64,000 bases of DNA from Gordonia jinghuaiqii (GTDB lineage Bacteria; Actinomycetota; Actinomycetes; Mycobacteriales; Mycobacteriaceae). The notes under the pieces are model-generated. The model was not told the origin of the DNA and ran no database searches. It worked only from the letters and a program-made list of their open reading frames with translations. The translations under genes and the position numbers were made by a program. This document shows, piece by piece, positions 8,375 through 20,434 of this stretch. How positions within the stretch are numbered: the stretch's first letter is position 1; each line of letters opens with the position of its first letter. Where the stretch lies: positions 2,604,001-2,668,000 of the forward strand of contig NZ_CP059491.1 in the NCBI RefSeq assembly GCF_014041935.1. The letters run 5' to 3'.

Positions 8375-10305
8375 ATGCCACAGCAAACTGACCAGCCCAA
8401 ACCCGAGTCAGAACTCGATGACGCCTACCAGGCGTGGTCGAAGGCCGCCGCGGCCGTTCTGGCCAAATCGCGACGTGTCGACGTCGACGAGCTGCCTGAC
8501 ACGCCCGAGGCGCTGCTCTCGACCGACACCGCCGACGGGCTGACCATTCGTCCGCTGTACACACGTCGCGACGAGACGGCAGAACCTGGCCTTCCGGGCC
8601 GTTTCCCGTTCGTCCGCGGTGCCGATCCCGCGCGTGACGTCACCACCGGATGGCGCGTCACGGAACGCTTCGGTGACGACGCGACCCCGGCGGCCGAGCT
8701 CAACGAACTGATCCTCGAGGCGATGGCCAACGGGGCGAGCGGCCTGTGGCTGTCGGTCGGCAGGCCCGGCAGCGGACTCGGTGTCGCCGACCTCGCGACC
8801 GCGCTGCGCGGGGTCTACCTCGATCTCGTGCCGGTGACGCTCGACGCCGGCACCGACGGCATCACGGCGGCTCGCGAACTGCTGACACTCAGGGAGAAGG
8901 CGCAGTCCGCACCGGTCGCGGCCGCGCCGACGGCCGCCACCGCCCATTCATTCGGGCTCTCACCGCTGACCGCGGCGTTCTCCGGTCGTCCGACCGTCGA
9001 TTCCGATGAGGCGACCGCGCTCGCCGCGTCCGGGCTGCCCGACGGTGTGCGTACGTTCCGCGTCGACGGCAGCGACTTCGCCACCGCGGGCGCCGACAAC
9101 GGCCTCGAACTCGCTCTGGTCGTGGCGGCCGCGGTCGCCCATCTTCGCGCCCTGACCGCGGCCGGCCTGACCGCCGAGGCCGCGCTGCGCCAGATCACCT
9201 TCGGGGTCTCCGCCGACGACGACCAGTTCGCGACCATCGCGAAATTCCGTGCGCTGCGGAAGATCTGGGCCCGCGTGGCGCAGGTCGTCGGCGCGCCGGA
9301 CGCCGGTGGCGCGATCACCCACGGTGTCACCGATCTGTCGATGTACTCCCAGCGCGACCCGTGGGTGAACATGCTGCGTAGCACCATCGCCGCCTTCGGC
9401 GCCGGAGTGGGCGGGGCCGACCAGCTCACCGTCCTCGGCTACGACGCGACGATCCCGGCGAACAAGCGCACCTCGAGTGCAACGTTCTCACGGCGGATCG
9501 CCCGCAACACCCAGCTGCTGCTGCTCGAGGAGTCCAACATCGGGCGCGTCCTCGACCCGGCAGGTGGCTCGTGGTTCGTCGAATCCCTCACCGACGACCT
9601 CGCTGCCAACGCATGGTCGGTGTTCACCGAGGTGGAGGCGGCCGGCGGTTACCGCGCGGCTCTCGACACCGGTTGGATCGCCGAGAAGGTCGAGGCCTCG
9701 CTCGCCCGCCGCGACGCGGAGGTGGCACATCGTCGCATCGCGGTCACCGGCGTCAACGAGTTCCCGAACATCGACGAGCGGGCCCTGTCGGACTCGCCGG
9801 GTGCACCGGCGTCGGCCGTCACCGACGTCGTCACCGGAACTCCGAAACTCGCCCGGATCGGGCGCGCCTTCGAGGAGCTGCGAGATCGGTCCGACGTCGT
9901 GTTCGCCGAACGCGGCGCGCGACCGTCGATCCTGCTCATCCCGCTCGGCAGCGTCGCCGAACACAACGGACGCACCACCTTCGTGGCCAACTTCCTCGGT
10001 GCCGGCGGCATCGCGGTGGTCAATCCCGGTCCGCTGACCGCCGACACGATCGGCTCCACGGTCAAGGGTGCCAACACCCCGATCGCGGTCATCTGCGGCA
10101 CCAAGGCGCGCTACGCCGAGGAAGGGCCCGCCGCGCTCGCGGCGGCTCGCGCAGCAGGCCTGTCGAAGGTCCTGCTCGCCGGCCCGGACAAGGAATGGCC
10201 CTCCTCCGAGGATCGCCCCGACGGCTCGCTGCGTGTCGGCATCGATGCGGTGAGCACCCTCGGCGACCTCCTCGATCAGCTGATCTCAACGGCGGGAGCG
10301 ACGAC

Positions 10306-10309
<4 letters not shown>
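8375..10309 (+). CDS. mutA: methylmalonyl-CoA mutase small subunit
   Basis: Non-catalytic beta subunit of the cobalamin-dependent mutase that interconverts succinyl-CoA and (R)-methylmalonyl-CoA (644 aa). I chose the ATG at 8375, giving [16 protein letters not shown]. The GGAGG at 8357-8361 is about 13 bp upstream, and longer in-frame extensions look non-coding. The N-terminal TIM-barrel half is recognisable (PFVRGADP, the small-subunit version of the substrate motif; [15 protein letters not shown]). The C-terminal flavodoxin-like part lacks the DxHxxG cobalamin box, as expected for this subunit. It overlaps mutB by 4 bp. Confidence 0.95.
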
Positions 10310-12605
<2,296 letters not shown>

Positions 12606-12606
<1 letters not shown>

Positions 12607-13604
12607 TGGCGGTCCAATCTCGGCGTCGGGTCGACGTCGACGCGCTGGCCGACGGCGTGCTGGCGGATCGCCGGGCCGATCTGGCCCGCGCGATCACGCT
12701 GGTCGAGTCCAAGCGCGCCGACCATCGGGCCGCCGCGCAGGAATTGCTGCTGAAGCTGACCCCGCACGCGGGCAAGTCGTTCCGCGTCGGGATCACCGGT
12801 GTTCCGGGGGTGGGCAAGTCGACGACAATCGAGGCACTCGGCATGCACCTGCTCGAGCTGGGCCACAAGGTCGCGGTGCTGGCCGTGGACCCCAGTTCGA
12901 CGCGCACCGGCGGTTCGATCCTCGGCGACAAGACCCGGATGGGCCGGTTGTCGACGGCGGAGAACGCCTACATCCGACCGTCGCCGACGTCGGGCACGCT
13001 CGGCGGTGTCGCCAAGGCCACCCGCGAGAGCATCGTGCTCGTGGAGGCGGCAGGCTTCGACGTCGTGCTCGTCGAGACGGTGGGCGTCGGTCAGTCGGAG
13101 GTCACCGTCGCCAACATGGTCGACACGTTCACCTTCCTGACCCTCGCACGCACGGGGGATTCGTTGCAGGGCATCAAGAAAGGTGTCCTCGAGCTCGCCG
13201 ACGTCATCGTGGTGAACAAGGCCGACGGCAAACACCTCAACGAGGCGAAGGGTGCGGCACGCGAGCTGTCGAACGCGCTGAAGCTGCTCTACCCGCACGA
13301 CGCCCTGTGGATGCCGCCGGTGCTCACCATGAGCGCGATCGAGAACACCGGTGTCGACGAGTTCTGGAAGACCGTCGTGCGGCACAACGAGACGCTCACC
13401 GAGGCGGGCGAATTCACCGCCCGGCGCAACCAGCAGCAGATCGACTGGACCTGGGCGATGGTCAACGACATCGTGCTGTCCCGGCTCGGCGACTCACCCG
13501 GCGTGCGCGGCATCCGTGCCGAGGTGGAGCAACAGCTGCGCGACGGGTCGCTGACACCCGCGCTTGCCGCTCAGCGCATCGTCGACGCATTCGACGAGCG
13601 CTGA
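12606..13604 (+). CDS. meaB: MeaB/ArgK-type G3E GTPase, mutase chaperone
   Basis: A 332-aa P-loop GTPase that protects and reloads methylmalonyl-CoA mutase with adenosylcobalamin. Walker A is GVPGVGKST (residues 65-73), followed by AVDPSSTRTGGSILGDKTRM, the family switch region. Next are VLVETVGVGQSE and the guanine-specificity motif VVNKADG. The start overlaps the mutB stop by one base (TGATG), so mutA-mutB-meaB form one tightly coupled operon. The mazEF genes that lie between mutB and this gene in M. tuberculosis are absent here. Confidence 0.95.
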
Positions 13605-13630
13605 GCGCAGTTCTCCGGAAGGCGCCGAAC

Positions 13631-14581
13631 TCAGCCGATGAGCGGCGCCAGTGTCTCGCCGAGCAGTGAGACCCGCCCCGGCACATGCCCGTTGGCGGGT
13701 GCGTTCACCGTGACGCCGTCGACACCGGTCGCGAGCAACTCGGCGTACCGGGCGGCCACCTCGTCGGGGTCGCCGACGATCGTCGATCCGCGCCGCACCT
13801 CGGCCGCGGGTGTGCGTTGCAGGTACGCCTCCAGCTCGGCGACCGCCTCGTCGTGGGTGGGAGCCACGCAGGCCGACGTCTGAACGGTCACGGTGATCTC
13901 GGACCGGTCCCGGCCGAGTCGTTCGCAGTGTTCGGCCAGCGCGTCGAGTTTGCGGGGGATGTCGGCCGGGGCGCACAGCAGGTTCGACTCGTCGGCGTAT
14001 TGCGCGACCATCCGCAACGTCTTGCGTTCGCCGCCGCCACCGATCATCACCGGGATCTTCGACAGCGGCGCAGGCACATTGAGGGCGTCGACGACCCGGT
14101 ACCGCTTGCCGTCGAGGCTCGGTGACCTTCCGTCGAGCATGCCGAGGATGATCTGCAACGCCTCCTCGAGGCGCTCGAATCGGTCGGTGAAGGTACCGAA
14201 CTCGAATCCCAGCGAATCGTGTTCGAGCTCATACCATCCCGCGCCGATGCCGAGTTGCCCGCGACCGCCGGACACGACGTCGAGCGCGGTGACGGTCTTG
14301 GCGAGCAGCGTCGGGTTGCGGTAGGTGTTACCGGTGACCAGCGAGGACAGCCGCACCTTCGAGGTGTGCTGCGCGAGCGCCGCCAGCAGCGTGTAGCACT
14401 CGATCATCGGCTGGTCGGGCTCGCCGAGCATCGGCAGCTGATAGAAGTGGTCCATCACGAAGACGGTGTCGAAACCGGAGTTCTCGGCCTCTTTCGCCTG
14501 CGCGACCACGGTGGGGAACAGCTGGTCGGCGGCGACGCCGGGGTAGGTGAAGTTCGGGATCTGATAGCCGAGTCGGGTCAC
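13631..14581 (-). CDS. LLM-class F420-dependent oxidoreductase
   Basis: A 316-aa luciferase-like TIM-barrel oxidoreductase, probably using coenzyme F420. I used the GTG at 14581, which gives VTRLGYQIPNFTYPGVAADQ as the N-terminus. Typical segments are FDTVFVMDHFYQLPMLG, LAALAQHTSKVRLSSLVTG, LDVVSGGRGQLGIGAGWYE and IPVMIGGGGERKTLRMVAQY. The substrate cannot be told from sequence. It is convergent with meaB (26 bp apart) and 65 bp downstream of the nucleoside hydrolase on the same strand. Confidence 0.88.
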   Translation of the reverse strand: MTRLGYQIPNFTYPGVAADQLFPTVVAQAKEAENSGFDTVFVMDHFYQLPMLGEPDQPMIECYTLLAALAQHTSKVRLSSLVTGNTYRNPTLLAKTVTALDVVSGGRGQLGIGAGWYELEHDSLGFEFGTFTDRFERLEEALQIILGMLDGRSPSLDGKRYRVVDALNVPAPLSKIPVMIGGGGERKTLRMVAQYADESNLLCAPADIPRKLDALAEHCERLGRDRSEITVTVQTSACVAPTHDEAVAELEAYLQRTPAAEVRRGSTIVGDPDEVAARYAELLATGVDGVTVNAPANGHVPGRVSLLGETLAPLIG

Positions 14582-14646
14582 CCGACAACCGTAGTCCCGC
14601 CACGTCGTCGGTGCGCTCCTTACCCGGTACCTCGACGCGCCGGCGC

Positions 14647-15684
14647 TCAGCGGACGGCTACATGCGCGCGGGCGTATGCCCCGATCGTCTCGATGAGCTC
14701 GTCGAACACGGCGTCGAGGTCGGCGGACGTGGCGATCCGGGCGTTGGGTCCCAGGGGCGACATCCAGCGTTCGTCGGCGACGGTCATCCCACGGGTCAGG
14801 GTGCCCACGAGTTCGACGTCGACACGGGCGGGCCGGGTGGTGACGGTGTCCGGGGCGAGTGCGACCAGGGCCGCGAACGGGTCGTGCAGATGGGCGATGT
14901 AGCCCTCGTCGTGGTCGTGGTGGAACTCGAAGTAGAAGCGCAGGGCGTCGACGACGTGCCGGATGATCTCGTTGTCGGCGACCGACCGGAGGCCACGATC
15001 GTCGGTCGGGTCCGGGCACTCGAGCGGCGAACTCCCCGCGGCCGCCGCCAGTCGCACGACGTGATCGGGGGTCAGGACGACCGACTCGGTGAGATCGAGT
15101 GCGCACACGATCGGTTCCGGCGCGCCCTGTGTGCCGAACGCCGCGAACACCTCGGCGGCCGCCTCCGGATCGACCGCGACATTCCACTCCGCGGTCGGCG
15201 TCGTGTTGCCGTGGGTGTGAAAAGCGCCGCCCATCACCACGAGTCGGCGCAGCCGCGACGGCAACGTCGTATCCCGGCGGATCGCCGTGGCCAGTGAGGT
15301 GAGCGGGCCGGTCACCAGGCCGACCAGCTCACCGTCGTGCGCACGCGAGGCCTCGATCCAGGCGTCCGCGGCGTCGAGATGACTCGGCGTCACGGTCGGG
15401 GTGGGCAGCTCGGCGTGCCCGACGCCCAGGGGGCCGTGGGTGTCCTCGGTGGTCATCAGTTCGGCCACCAGGGGAGTGGCCGAGCCCACATGGACGGGCA
15501 CCTCGCTGCGGCCGCACAGTTCGAGCCAGGCGAGATTGTTGGCGGTGACCACGTCGACGGGCACATTGCCTGCCGTGGAGGCGATGCCGACGAGGTCGAC
15601 GTCGGTGCGCGCGAGCAGGTAGAGCAGCGCGAGCGAATCGTCGATGCCGGTGTCGCAGTCGAAGAAGAGGCGCTGGGTCACCAC
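14647..15684 (-). CDS. inosine-uridine preferring nucleoside hydrolase
   Basis: A 345-aa nucleoside hydrolase that cleaves the N-glycosidic bond of ribonucleosides in purine/pyrimidine salvage. The N-terminal Ca2+-binding signature FFDCDTGIDDSLALLYLL is clear. GIASTAGNVPVD, VTGPLTSLA, LVVMGGAF and NVAVDPEAAAEVFAA also fit the family. The base preference is not decidable. Start codons GTG at 15684 or 15681 are both possible. Its 5' end lies only about 40 bp from a truncated M23 peptidase fragment. Confidence 0.9.
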   Translation of the reverse strand: MVTQRLFFDCDTGIDDSLALLYLLARTDVDLVGIASTAGNVPVDVVTANNLAWLELCGRSEVPVHVGSATPLVAELMTTEDTHGPLGVGHAELPTPTVTPSHLDAADAWIEASRAHDGELVGLVTGPLTSLATAIRRDTTLPSRLRRLVVMGGAFHTHGNTTPTAEWNVAVDPEAAAEVFAAFGTQGAPEPIVCALDLTESVVLTPDHVVRLAAAAGSSPLECPDPTDDRGLRSVADNEIIRHVVDALRFYFEFHHDHDEGYIAHLHDPFAALVALAPDTVTTRPARVDVELVGTLTRGMTVADERWMSPLGPNARIATSADLDAVFDELIETIGAYARAHVAVR

Positions 15685-15723
15685 ACAATTGTGCCCCGTG
15701 TGCGGCGACGGCCGTCATCGTGC

Positions 15724-15960
15724 CCCGGCAACTCGGTGGCCCCGCATCTGCACGTCCACGTGATGAACGGTCCGTCGTTCCTCGCCTCGGCGGGCGTGCC
15801 CAGCGTGAGTGAGAAGTTCACGATCACCGGCCGGCTGGCCGACACCGCCGCCTTCGACGTGTCGGAGGGGACCCGCGTGCCGCTGGAACTCGCCCCCGGC
15901 GTGACCGAGAGCACACATGAGGACCAGATGGTCCTCGATCAGAACATCGTCACGTCCATC
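15724..15960 (+). pseudogene. C-terminal remnant of an M23-family metallopeptidase
   Basis: The 378 bp between the nucleoside hydrolase and mscS hold a plus-strand stretch of about 79 codons reading PGNSVAPHLHVHVMNGPSF, then LASAGVPSVSEKFTITGRL, later RVPLELAPG and HEDQMVLDQNIV. GNS-x-x-PHLHxHxM-x-GPS is the C-terminal zinc-His signature of M23/LytM peptidases, and the residues after it match the usual tail. There is no start codon, no upstream domain and no stop before mscS. The match begins abruptly near 15724. I read it as a 5'-deleted gene remnant. Confidence 0.6.
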
Positions 15961-16062
15961 GCAGGCTGGCAACGGTTTTCGTCCGCATCCCAACTCACCC
16001 GACCGCGGACACGGGGTCCGTCACGACTGGACAACGATGTCAGCATCCGTACGGTCGGGCGC

Positions 16063-16992
16063 ATGACGATTCAGGACTCTGCCTTCGAATGGACGGAAAC
16101 GAATCGAGAATGGCTGATCGAGAACCCGACTCGCATCGTCGCCTATGTGGTCGTCGCGTTGCTCGTCCGGTTCGCGATCCACCGGGCGATCGACCGCGCC
16201 ACCCGGCCCCGGACCGCCGGTGGTGAGCCGGGCCGGGGAATGGCCCTCATGCGCGGTCTGCGGTCCAAATCGCCCTCACCCGAACGCAGCGCGCAGATCG
16301 CCGCCCGCCGCGCCCAGCGCGCCGCGACCATCGGCTCGGTGCTGAAGTCGACGGTCTCGATCGTGCTGCTCGTGTGGGTGGTGCTGTCGGTGCTGAGCGT
16401 CCTCGGGGTGAACATCGCGCCGTTCATCGCCTCGGCGGGCATCGTGGGTCTCGCGGTCGGCTTCGGCGCCCAGAACCTGGTGCGCGACTTCGTCAGCGGG
16501 GTGTTCATGCTCCTCGAGGACCAGTACGGGGTCGGCGACATCGTGGACCTCGGGGAGGCCGTCGGCGAGGTCGAGTCGGTGGGCCTGCGGGTGACCACGC
16601 TGCGCGACATCGACGGCACCCTCTGGTACGTCCGCAACGGCGAGATCGCCCGCGTCGGCAACATGAGCCAGGAGTTCGCCGTGGCCCGCGTCGACGTCCC
16701 GGTCGCGCCCGGTGCGGACATCGACAAGGCGCAGCGCGTTGCGCACGAGGCGGCGCGTCAGGCCGTCGAGGACGACGACACCGACATCCTCGGGCCGCTC
16801 GAGATGCTCGGCGTCCAAGAGGTGTCGTCGGACCAGATCGTCCTGCGCATGACGGTCACGACGAAGCCGAACGGACAGTGGGCCGTCCAGCGCCGCCTGC
16901 GTCGTGTGATCCTGCGTGCGTTCGTCGAGAACTCGATCGATCTGCCGTACGCGCGCGCATGGTCGGCGCTCGTCGACACCGCCGCCAACTGA
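16063..16992 (+). CDS. mscS: small-conductance mechanosensitive channel (MscS family)
   Basis: A 309-aa MscS-type channel that releases solutes on hypo-osmotic shock. The ATG at 16063 gives MTIQDSAFEWTETNREWL. A first membrane helix (IVAYVVVALLVRFAI) and two more (VSIVLLVWVVLSVLSVLGV; the pore helix FIASAGIVGLAVGFGAQN) precede the family signature QNLVRDFVSGVFMLLEDQYG. A beta domain (VGDIVDLGEAVGEVESVGLR) and a mixed C-terminal domain follow. The open frame continues upstream into an M23 remnant, so a longer protein cannot be strictly excluded. Transcription ends in the hairpin at 17018-17050. Confidence 0.9.
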   Translation: MTIQDSAFEWTETNREWLIENPTRIVAYVVVALLVRFAIHRAIDRATRPRTAGGEPGRGMALMRGLRSKSPSPERSAQIAARRAQRAATIGSVLKSTVSIVLLVWVVLSVLSVLGVNIAPFIASAGIVGLAVGFGAQNLVRDFVSGVFMLLEDQYGVGDIVDLGEAVGEVESVGLRVTTLRDIDGTLWYVRNGEIARVGNMSQEFAVARVDVPVAPGADIDKAQRVAHEAARQAVEDDDTDILGPLEMLGVQEVSSDQIVLRMTVTTKPNGQWAVQRRLRRVILRAFVENSIDLPYARAWSALVDTAAN

Positions 16993-17017
16993 CCGGCCCG
17001 GAGCCCGACGCCCCGAC

Positions 17018-17050
17018 GAGAAAACCCCGGCCGGGGGCCGGGGTTTTCTC
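17018..17050. terminator. bidirectional terminator between mscS and tRNA-Leu
   Basis: A perfect 15-bp inverted repeat (GAGAAAACCCCGGCC at 17018-17032, its complement at 17036-17050) with a GGG loop. The A4 and T4 runs flank the GC-rich stem on both sides, so it should work for the plus-strand mscS transcript and the minus-strand tRNA transcript. Confidence 0.88.
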
Positions 17051-17060
17051 TGTACATCTG

Positions 17061-17149
17061 TGGTGTCCGAGGGGGGACTTGAACCCCCACGTCCGTTAAT
17101 AGGACACTAGCACCTCAAGCTAGCGCGTCTGCCATTCCGCCACTCGGAC
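17061..17149 (-). tRNA. tRNA-Leu (anticodon GAG), CCA encoded
   Basis: The minus strand folds as a class II tRNA. The acceptor stem GTCCGAG pairs with CTCGGAC, followed by discriminator A and encoded CCA (17061-17063). The anticodon stem CTAGC/GCTAG holds loop TTGAGGT with anticodon GAG, reading CUC/CUU. A long variable arm (about GTGTCCTATTAACGGACG) and the T arm GGGGGTTCAAGTCCCCC are present. It lies between the mscS terminator and the M20 peptidase. No integrase or duplicated tRNA end is visible beside it. Confidence 0.95.
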
Positions 17150-17254
17150 CTGCTCGCTGCGGTGAGATTTTCGGCGATCTCGCCGTCGTCTCTGTGCAGC
17201 GGGATAACCCTAACCGAGGTTGCCCGCGTATCCCAAATCCCGTAGGAGTGAGGG

Positions 17255-18589
17255 GTGTCTTTCCAGTCTGCGGTCGATGAAGTGGTCGATCTGGTCAGCC
17301 AGCTGATCAGGTTCGACACCTCCAACACGGGGGAACCCGAAACCACGAAAGGCGAGGAGGCGTGCGCCAAATGGGTGGCGCAGCAACTCGAAGAGGTGGG
17401 TTACACCACCCAGTACGTGGAGTCCGGTCGCCCGGGGCGAGGCAACGTGTTCGCGCGGCTGGCGGGACCGCCCGATTCCGAGCGGGGTGCACTCCTCGTC
17501 CACGCCCATCTCGACGTCGTGCCGGCCGAACCGGCTGACTGGAGCGTCCATCCGTTCTCCGGTGCGGTGAAGGACGGCCACATCTGGGGTCGGGGCGCGG
17601 TCGACATGAAGGACATGGCAGGTATGGCGCTCGCGCTCGCCCGTCAGTTCAAGCGCGACGGCACCGTCCCGCCGCGGGAGATCGTCTTCGCATTCCTCGC
17701 CGACGAGGAGGCCGGCGGCACGTGGGGGTCACACTGGCTCGTCGCGAACCGTCCGGATCTGTTCGAGGGCGTGACCGAGGCGGTCGGGGAGGTCGGTGGC
17801 TTCTCGCTCACCGTCGACCGTCCCGACGGCACGCAGAAGCGGCTCTATCTCGTCGAGACGGCAGAAAAGGGCCTGGCATGGATGCGGCTGACCGCCGAGG
17901 CCCGTGCCGGACACGGCTCGTTCCTGCACGACGAGAACGCGGTGACCGAAGTCGCCGAGGCCGTCGCCCGTATCGGGCGGCACACCTTCCCGCTCGTGAT
18001 GACCGAATCGGTGAGCCAGTTCCTGGCGGAGGTCAGTGCAGAGACCGGTCTGGATCTCAGCCCGGACGCCCCCGATCTCGAGACGGCGTTGTTCAAACTC
18101 GGCAACCTCGCGCGGATCATCGGTGCGACGCTGCGCGACACGGCCAATCCGACCATGCTCAAGGCCGGCTACAAGGCAAATGTCATCCCCCAGAAGGCCG
18201 AGGCGGTCATCGATTGCCGGGTGCTCCCCGGCCGGCAGGCCGCCTTCGAGAAGGAGATCGACGAACTCATCGGGCCCAACGTGACCCGCGAGTGGATCAC
18301 CCACCTCGACTCCTACGAGACGACCTTCGACGGCCACCTCGTCGACGCGATGAACGCGGCCATCGTCGAGCACGACCCGCAGGGAAAGACGGTGCCCTAC
18401 ATGCTGTCCGGGGGCACCGACGCCAAGGCTTTCGCCAAACTGGGGATCCGGTGCTTCGGCTTCGCCCCGTTGCGGCTCCCGCCCGAACTCGACTTCGCGG
18501 CCCTGTTCCACGGCGTCGACGAACGAGTGCCGGTCGAGTCGGTTCTGTTCGGTACCAAGGTGTTCGAGCACTTTCTGCGGCACAGCTGA
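17255..18589 (+). CDS. M20/M25/M40 family metallohydrolase (ArgE/DapE-like)
   Basis: A 444-aa zinc-dependent peptidase/deacylase, the positional match of Rv2141c. The GTG start at 17255 gives MSFQSAVDEVVDLVSQLIRF. Metal-binding motifs are HAHLDVVP (about residues 83-90), GRGAVDMKDM and FLADEEAGGTWG, the last holding the catalytic Glu pair. The dimerisation insert includes EARAGHGSF, and the C-terminal metal His lies in ALFHGVDERVP. The substrate is not known. Carboxypeptidase G2-like or acyl-amino-acid hydrolysis is plausible. Confidence 0.92.
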   Translation: MSFQSAVDEVVDLVSQLIRFDTSNTGEPETTKGEEACAKWVAQQLEEVGYTTQYVESGRPGRGNVFARLAGPPDSERGALLVHAHLDVVPAEPADWSVHPFSGAVKDGHIWGRGAVDMKDMAGMALALARQFKRDGTVPPREIVFAFLADEEAGGTWGSHWLVANRPDLFEGVTEAVGEVGGFSLTVDRPDGTQKRLYLVETAEKGLAWMRLTAEARAGHGSFLHDENAVTEVAEAVARIGRHTFPLVMTESVSQFLAEVSAETGLDLSPDAPDLETALFKLGNLARIIGATLRDTANPTMLKAGYKANVIPQKAEAVIDCRVLPGRQAAFEKEIDELIGPNVTREWITHLDSYETTFDGHLVDAMNAAIVEHDPQGKTVPYMLSGGTDAKAFAKLGIRCFGFAPLRLPPELDFAALFHGVDERVPVESVLFGTKVFEHFLRHS

Positions 18590-18657
18590 GCCCTCACATA
18601 GAGTGGCTGCAGGGCCTTCCCGTCGTCGATGCGACGCCGCCGAGGAGGGCGCCGAAG

Positions 18658-18699
18658 ATGGATCCGTTGCGCGAAACGCGCGAAACGTCCGAAAGGTGA
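18658..18699 (+). CDS. possible 13-codon leader ORF upstream of the PEBP gene
   Basis: An ATG at 18658 follows the strong Shine-Dalgarno-like GAGGAGG (about 18641-18647). It opens a 13-codon frame ([13 protein letters not shown]) that stops 4 bp before the PEBP ATG at 18704. The good ribosome site and close spacing make it a candidate leader or coupling ORF. There is no proof of translation. Confidence 0.3.
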   Translation: MDPLRETRETSER

Positions 18700-18703
18700 A
18701 CAC

Positions 18704-19249
18704 ATGTCGTCGTTCGACCCGTACTCCCCACTACCGAGCCTGCCCGGTTTCACCCTGACCTCCGAGAGTTTCACCGACGGAGCCCCGCTGTCCCGCGGCC
18801 AGGTCAGCGGCATCATGGGCGCTGGTGGCGAAGACCTGTCGCCGCAGTTGAGCTGGTCGGGATTCCCTTCCGAGACCAAGAGTTTCGCCGTCACCGTGTA
18901 CGACCCCGACGCCCCGACCGCATCCGGCTTCTGGCACTGGGCGGTGGCCGACATCCCGGTGTCGACGACCAGCCTGCCCGAGGGTGCCGGTGACGAGGAC
19001 GGCTCAGGACTGCCCACCGGTGCGGTCACCCTCACCAACGACGCCTCACTGCGCCGATACATCGGCGCGGCACCGCCCCCCGGGCACGGCCCGCACCGCT
19101 ACTTCGTCGTCGTGCATGCCGTCGACACCGAGTCGCTCGGTCTCCCGGACGGTGCGACGCCTGCCTATCTCGGCTTCAACCTGTTCTCGCACGCGATCGC
19201 CCGCGCAACGCTGGTGGGGACCTACGAACAGCCGTCCGAGAACGTCTGA
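18704..19249 (+). CDS. phosphatidylethanolamine-binding (YbhB/YbcL, PEBP) family protein
   Basis: A 181-aa PEBP-like protein, counterpart of Rv2140c. The ATG at 18704 gives [20 protein letters not shown]. Family motifs are [34 protein letters not shown] (the DPDxP and GxxHW ligand-site motifs) and [15 protein letters not shown]. Bacterial members bind anionic ligands or modulate kinases and transport. The true role is unknown. It follows the M20 peptidase in the same direction, as in mycobacteria. Confidence 0.93.
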   Translation: MSSFDPYSPLPSLPGFTLTSESFTDGAPLSRGQVSGIMGAGGEDLSPQLSWSGFPSETKSFAVTVYDPDAPTASGFWHWAVADIPVSTTSLPEGAGDEDGSGLPTGAVTLTNDASLRRYIGAAPPPGHGPHRYFVVVHAVDTESLGLPDGATPAYLGFNLFSHAIARATLVGTYEQPSENV

Positions 19250-19256
19250 GACGCCG

Positions 19257-19302
19257 GCCCGGAATGATCAGGGCCCGGAATGATCAGGGCTCGATGGTCA
19301 GG
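19257..19302. repeat. about three 16-bp tandem repeats at the pyrD stop codon
   Basis: Two exact 16-bp units (GCCCGGAATGATCAGG at 19257-19272 and 19273-19288) and a degenerate third (19289-19302) fill the gap between the PEBP gene and pyrD. The third copy contains the pyrD stop (19298-19300). Each unit read on the minus strand carries CCTGA. Confidence 0.85.
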
Positions 19303-20434
19303 GCTGGTTGGGCGCAGCGCAGCCCACGGCTTCGGATATCGACGCGAAGCCGCCGGCGCGCACACGCTGGGCCAGGCCGTCGTGGAGTTCGTGGAGCCAC
19401 ACCGGGCCGCCGTAGACGAAGCCGGTGTAGACCTGGAGCAGGTCGGCGCCGGCGCAGATCCGTTCCCATGCCTGATCGACGGTCTCGATGCCGCCGACGC
19501 TCACCAGGGCGATCCGTCCACCCACACGGGCGTAGAGGCGTTTGAGGACCGCGAGCGAACGGTCGGCAACCGGCGCGCCGGACAGGCCGCCCGCACCGAT
19601 CTCGCGGACCTCGGCGGCGGGCGTGTGCAGGCCTTCGCGGCCGATCGTGGTGTTGGTCGCGACGATGCCGGCGAGTCCCAGTTCCACCGCCAGGTCGGCG
19701 ACGGCGTCGATGTCGTCGTCGACCAGGTCGGGCGCGATCTTGACCAGCACCGGGACGTGCACCTCGGCGAGCACCGCGGCGAGGATGGGACGCAACGAGT
19801 CGACGGCCTGCAGATCGCGCAGGCCGGGTGTGTTGGGCGAGCTGACGTTGACCACCACGAAGTCGGCCAGCGGCCCGAGCAGCGCGGCAGAACGTCGGTA
19901 GTCCTCGACCGCGTCCTCGACCGGGACCACCTTGGTCTTGCCGATGTTGGCACCGATCGGGGCAGAGACCGGCCCGCGGCGAACGTCCTGGAGATGTTCG
20001 GCGGCCACCTGCGCGCCGGGGTTGTTGAAACCCATCCGGTTGATCAGCGCGCGGTCGGCGGGCAGCCGGAACAGTCGGGGCTGCGGGTTGCCGGGCTGGG
20101 GTTGTCCGGTGATGGTGCCGATCTCGGCGTAGCCGAACCCGATCTGACCCCAGGCGTTGACCGCGCCTGCGGTCTTGTCGAATCCGGCGGCCAGCCCGAT
20201 CGGAGCCGGGAAGTCGACGCCGAACACGCGTGTCCGCAGGACCGGATCGTGGTGTGCGAGGAGCTTGGCCACCAGGAATGACAGCGGCGAGAAGCGTCCC
20301 ACCGCGCGCAACAGGACGAAGACGATGTGGTGGATGCGTTCCGGCGGGATCAGGAACATGGCCTTGAGCAGCAGGGGATAGCACCACCGGTTGAGTGCGA
20401 CGAGAGCTCGGGTGGCGGTGTGTGCGGTCAGCAT
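19298..20434 (-). CDS. pyrD: dihydroorotate dehydrogenase (quinone), class 2
   Basis: Membrane-associated class 2 enzyme oxidising dihydroorotate to orotate in pyrimidine synthesis, using quinone (378 aa). The ATG at 20434 gives [20 protein letters not shown], an N-terminal helical membrane-binding domain. Core motifs are [63 protein letters not shown] (catalytic Ser), VKIAPDL and [12 protein letters not shown]. It overlaps the upstream DUF5703 gene by 7 bp. Confidence 0.96.
   Translation of the reverse strand: MLTAHTATRALVALNRWCYPLLLKAMFLIPPERIHHIVFVLLRAVGRFSPLSFLVAKLLAHHDPVLRTRVFGVDFPAPIGLAAGFDKTAGAVNAWGQIGFGYAEIGTITGQPQPGNPQPRLFRLPADRALINRMGFNNPGAQVAAEHLQDVRRGPVSAPIGANIGKTKVVPVEDAVEDYRRSAALLGPLADFVVVNVSSPNTPGLRDLQAVDSLRPILAAVLAEVHVPVLVKIAPDLVDDDIDAVADLAVELGLAGIVATNTTIGREGLHTPAAEVREIGAGGLSGAPVADRSLAVLKRLYARVGGRIALVSVGGIETVDQAWERICAGADLLQVYTGFVYGGPVWLHELHDGLAQRVRAGGFASISEAVGCAAPNQP

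Noticed and set aside
17061..17149. Integration site at tRNA-Leu
   Set aside because: No integrase, no direct repeat of the tRNA end and no foreign-looking DNA beside it. The flanking genes are conserved.
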